A stretch of 6,502 nt of DNA. Origin: Mariprofundus sp. (lineage in GTDB: Bacteria; Pseudomonadota; Zetaproteobacteria; Mariprofundales; Mariprofundaceae). Below, piece after piece: positions 5,477 to 6,502 of this stretch; the first letter of the stretch is position 1; each line of letters opens with the position of its first letter. Location: NCBI GenBank assembly GCA_030951065.1, contig JAUZQH010000095.1:1-6502 (forward strand), given 5' to 3'. The position numbers and the translations under genes were made by a program. A model generated the notes under the pieces. The model was not told where the DNA came from, made no database searches, and saw only the letters and a list, made by a program, of their open reading frames with translations.

Positions 5477-6055
5477 ATGAAAAAAAAAATATGGCGAAGC
5501 CTGAAATGGACCAGTTTGATCGTATCCGTGGCCAGTATCGTAGTGGCGATTGTGCTGATGCGTATGAGCGGGCCGAAAGAAGTTACTTCGACCGGGACTG
5601 ATGCGGAAGAGTCGAAAACCCGGGTCGAAAGCCCGATTGTTGTTGAACGAAAAGACGGAAAAATCACATGGCAATTGCGTGCCCGGGAAGCCAACCAGCA
5701 ACTCGATGGAAAAATGCATCTGATCAGCCCGGTTCTTGTACTCTACACTGAAGGCGGAAAGGACATCAATATTGCAAGTGACCAGGCATGGTTTGAACCC
5801 CTGCAACGTAATGTGCGTTTCAAGGATCATGTCGTGGTGCATTATGATACCTGGACCATGCAGACTGCGATGATGATTTACGTCAGCGCCAAAGATGAAA
5901 TTCATGTGCCCGGTAAATTCCGCATACAGGGTGAAAGCATCAGAGCCCGCGGCAAAAATATGCGCTTGCACCGGACAACTGAAAAGATTGATGTGGAAGA
6001 TGGTATCTGGATCGAAGATTCAGACCCGCACTGGCAAGGAGTATTATTAAAATGA
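5477..6055 (+). CDS. lptC: LPS export ABC transporter periplasmic protein LptC
   Basis: This 192-residue bitopic inner-membrane protein receives LPS from LptB2FG and passes it to LptA. A lysine-rich N-terminus (MKKKIW) is followed by one membrane helix at about 11-29 and a periplasmic beta-jellyroll domain. Family-typical stretches include ITWQLRAREANQQLDGKMHLISPVLVLY, ASDQAWFEP and VRFKDHVVVH, with repeated strand-turn patterns through FRIQGESIRARGKNMRL. Length matches E. coli LptC (191). LptC sequences are poorly conserved, so the family call also leans on position between kdsC and lptA. I start at the ATG at 5477; a TTG one codon earlier is unnecessary. No clear SD precedes it and the kdsC stop is 9 nt upstream, so initiation is probably coupled. 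Codons 2-4 lie in a run of ten A residues. The 3' end overlaps lptA by 4 nt. Confidence 0.92.
   Translation: MKKKIWRSLKWTSLIVSVASIVVAIVLMRMSGPKEVTSTGTDAEESKTRVESPIVVERKDGKITWQLRAREANQQLDGKMHLISPVLVLYTEGGKDINIASDQAWFEPLQRNVRFKDHVVVHYDTWTMQTAMMIYVSAKDEIHVPGKFRIQGESIRARGKNMRLHRTTEKIDVEDGIWIEDSDPHWQGVLLK
6036..6041 (+). promoter_or_regulatory. SD of lptA inside the end of lptC
   Basis: AAGGAG lies within the lptC coding sequence, ten bases before the lptA ATG. It allows independent or re-initiated translation of lptA across the ATGA overlap, in contrast to lptC and kdsD, which lack an obvious SD. Confidence 0.6.
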
Positions 6056-6502
6056 CCATCCAGCGTAATCTGTTGTCAGTTATATTTATGCTGATCATTG
6101 CTCTGCTGCCAAGCCAGTTATGGGCCGGAGCCGTGAACATAGAAGCCGGAAAAATGACCATTTATCATAAAAGCAACCGGGTTGTTTTTACCCAAAAGGT
6201 CCATTTGACACGGGATGATTTTGAACTGTATTGTGATCGCCTGGTTGCCTATTATACGGACAAGGATCTCGACCACGCCGAAGCATTTGGTAATATCAGG
6301 CTCCGGAATGGAAAAGTAAAAGGAACTTCCGATAACGCAGTATTCAACCAGAGTAAAGGTACGGTTACACTGATAGGTAATGCTGTACTGAAACAGGATG
6401 GCAGCCATGTTGAAGGTGACCGCATCGTTCACGATATGAACAGTGATCAGACTGTAGTGACCCCGGTCAAAGGTGGCAGAACACATATGACCATTGAATC
6501 GG
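6052..6502 (+). CDS. lptA: LPS transport periplasmic protein LptA (3' end beyond window)
   Basis: The frame stays open to the right edge, giving 150 residues of an expected ~170-190. LptA polymerises head to tail through the periplasm and joins LptC to the outer-membrane LptD, forming the bridge along which LPS moves. A signal peptide is clear: short polar start, hydrophobic core (about 7-19) and a likely cleavage site after SQLWA (residue 25). The mature part shows OstA/LptA-type beta-jellyroll strands: VNIEAGKMTIYHKSNRVVFTQKVHLTR in pieces, then DRLVAYYTD, AEAFGNIRLRNG, GTSDNAVFNQSKGTVTLIGNAVLKQDGSHVEGDRIVHD. The start at 6052 overlaps the lptC stop (ATGA), and AAGGAG at 6036-6041 is a good SD with 10-nt spacing. 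By the usual gene order, lptB would be expected next. Confidence 0.95.
   Translation, partial: MTIQRNLLSVIFMLIIALLPSQLWAGAVNIEAGKMTIYHKSNRVVFTQKVHLTRDDFELYCDRLVAYYTDKDLDHAEAFGNIRLRNGKVKGTSDNAVFNQSKGTVTLIGNAVLKQDGSHVEGDRIVHDMNSDQTVVTPVKGGRTHMTIES

Noticed and set aside
5336..5971. 211-codon antisense frame opposite kdsC/lptC
   Set aside because: It has Phe/His-rich composition typical of reverse-strand reading of coding DNA and no motif; kdsC and lptC explain this DNA.

Overview
The window is ordinary chromosomal sequence of a Gram-negative, LPS-producing bacterium. It is most likely a proteobacterium of the gamma/zeta type, inferred from about half G+C content, a KdsD-KdsC-LptC-LptA run and a YajQ protein; the genus cannot be fixed from sequence alone. 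The first ~180 bases are the exception. They are very A+T-rich (48 of 180 bases are G or C by my count) and encode a piece of UvrC that looks like it comes from a low-GC organism (Firmicutes/Fusobacteria-like codon choice). They abut the rest abruptly, so they are probably an assembly or amplification chimera at a contig end, or else a foreign fragment.

Left part, minus strand (228-2381): three leftward genes. yajQ (nucleotide-binding protein) is followed by an EamA/DMT-type 10-TM transporter and then a small two-CxxC zinc-ribbon protein with a single C-terminal membrane helix, whose function I do not recognise. The 167-nt gap between the last two holds a possible 22-codon ORF with a Shine-Dalgarno (SD) sequence, or a remnant of a transporter C-terminus. 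The same gap holds a small hairpin that overlaps the edge of the zinc-ribbon gene's SD.

Centre (2382-2519): a divergent intergenic region with a perfect 12-bp palindrome and an 8-bp inverted repeat whose right arm overlaps the SD of the rightward gene cluster.

Right part, plus strand (2520-6502, running off the end): a tightly packed envelope operon. It starts with a membrane-anchored M23 peptidoglycan endopeptidase (MepM-like), followed by kdsD (arabinose-5-phosphate isomerase), kdsC (KDO-8-phosphate phosphatase), lptC and a truncated lptA. KdsD and KdsC make KDO for the LPS inner core, and LptC/LptA form the inner-membrane anchor and periplasmic bridge that move finished LPS to the outer membrane. 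The leading endopeptidase opens peptidoglycan crosslinks, so the operon joins wall remodelling with LPS synthesis and export. kdsD/kdsC and lptC/lptA overlap by 4 nt (ATGA), and the other gaps are 9-21 nt.

I found no RNA genes, CRISPR arrays, insertion sequences or convincing rho-independent terminators, and no case for a new multi-gene system. The observations worth following are the uvrC junction, the unknown tail-anchored zinc-ribbon protein, the transporter-like mini-ORF, the repeats between the divergent genes, and the in-frame arrangement of the M23 gene and kdsD.
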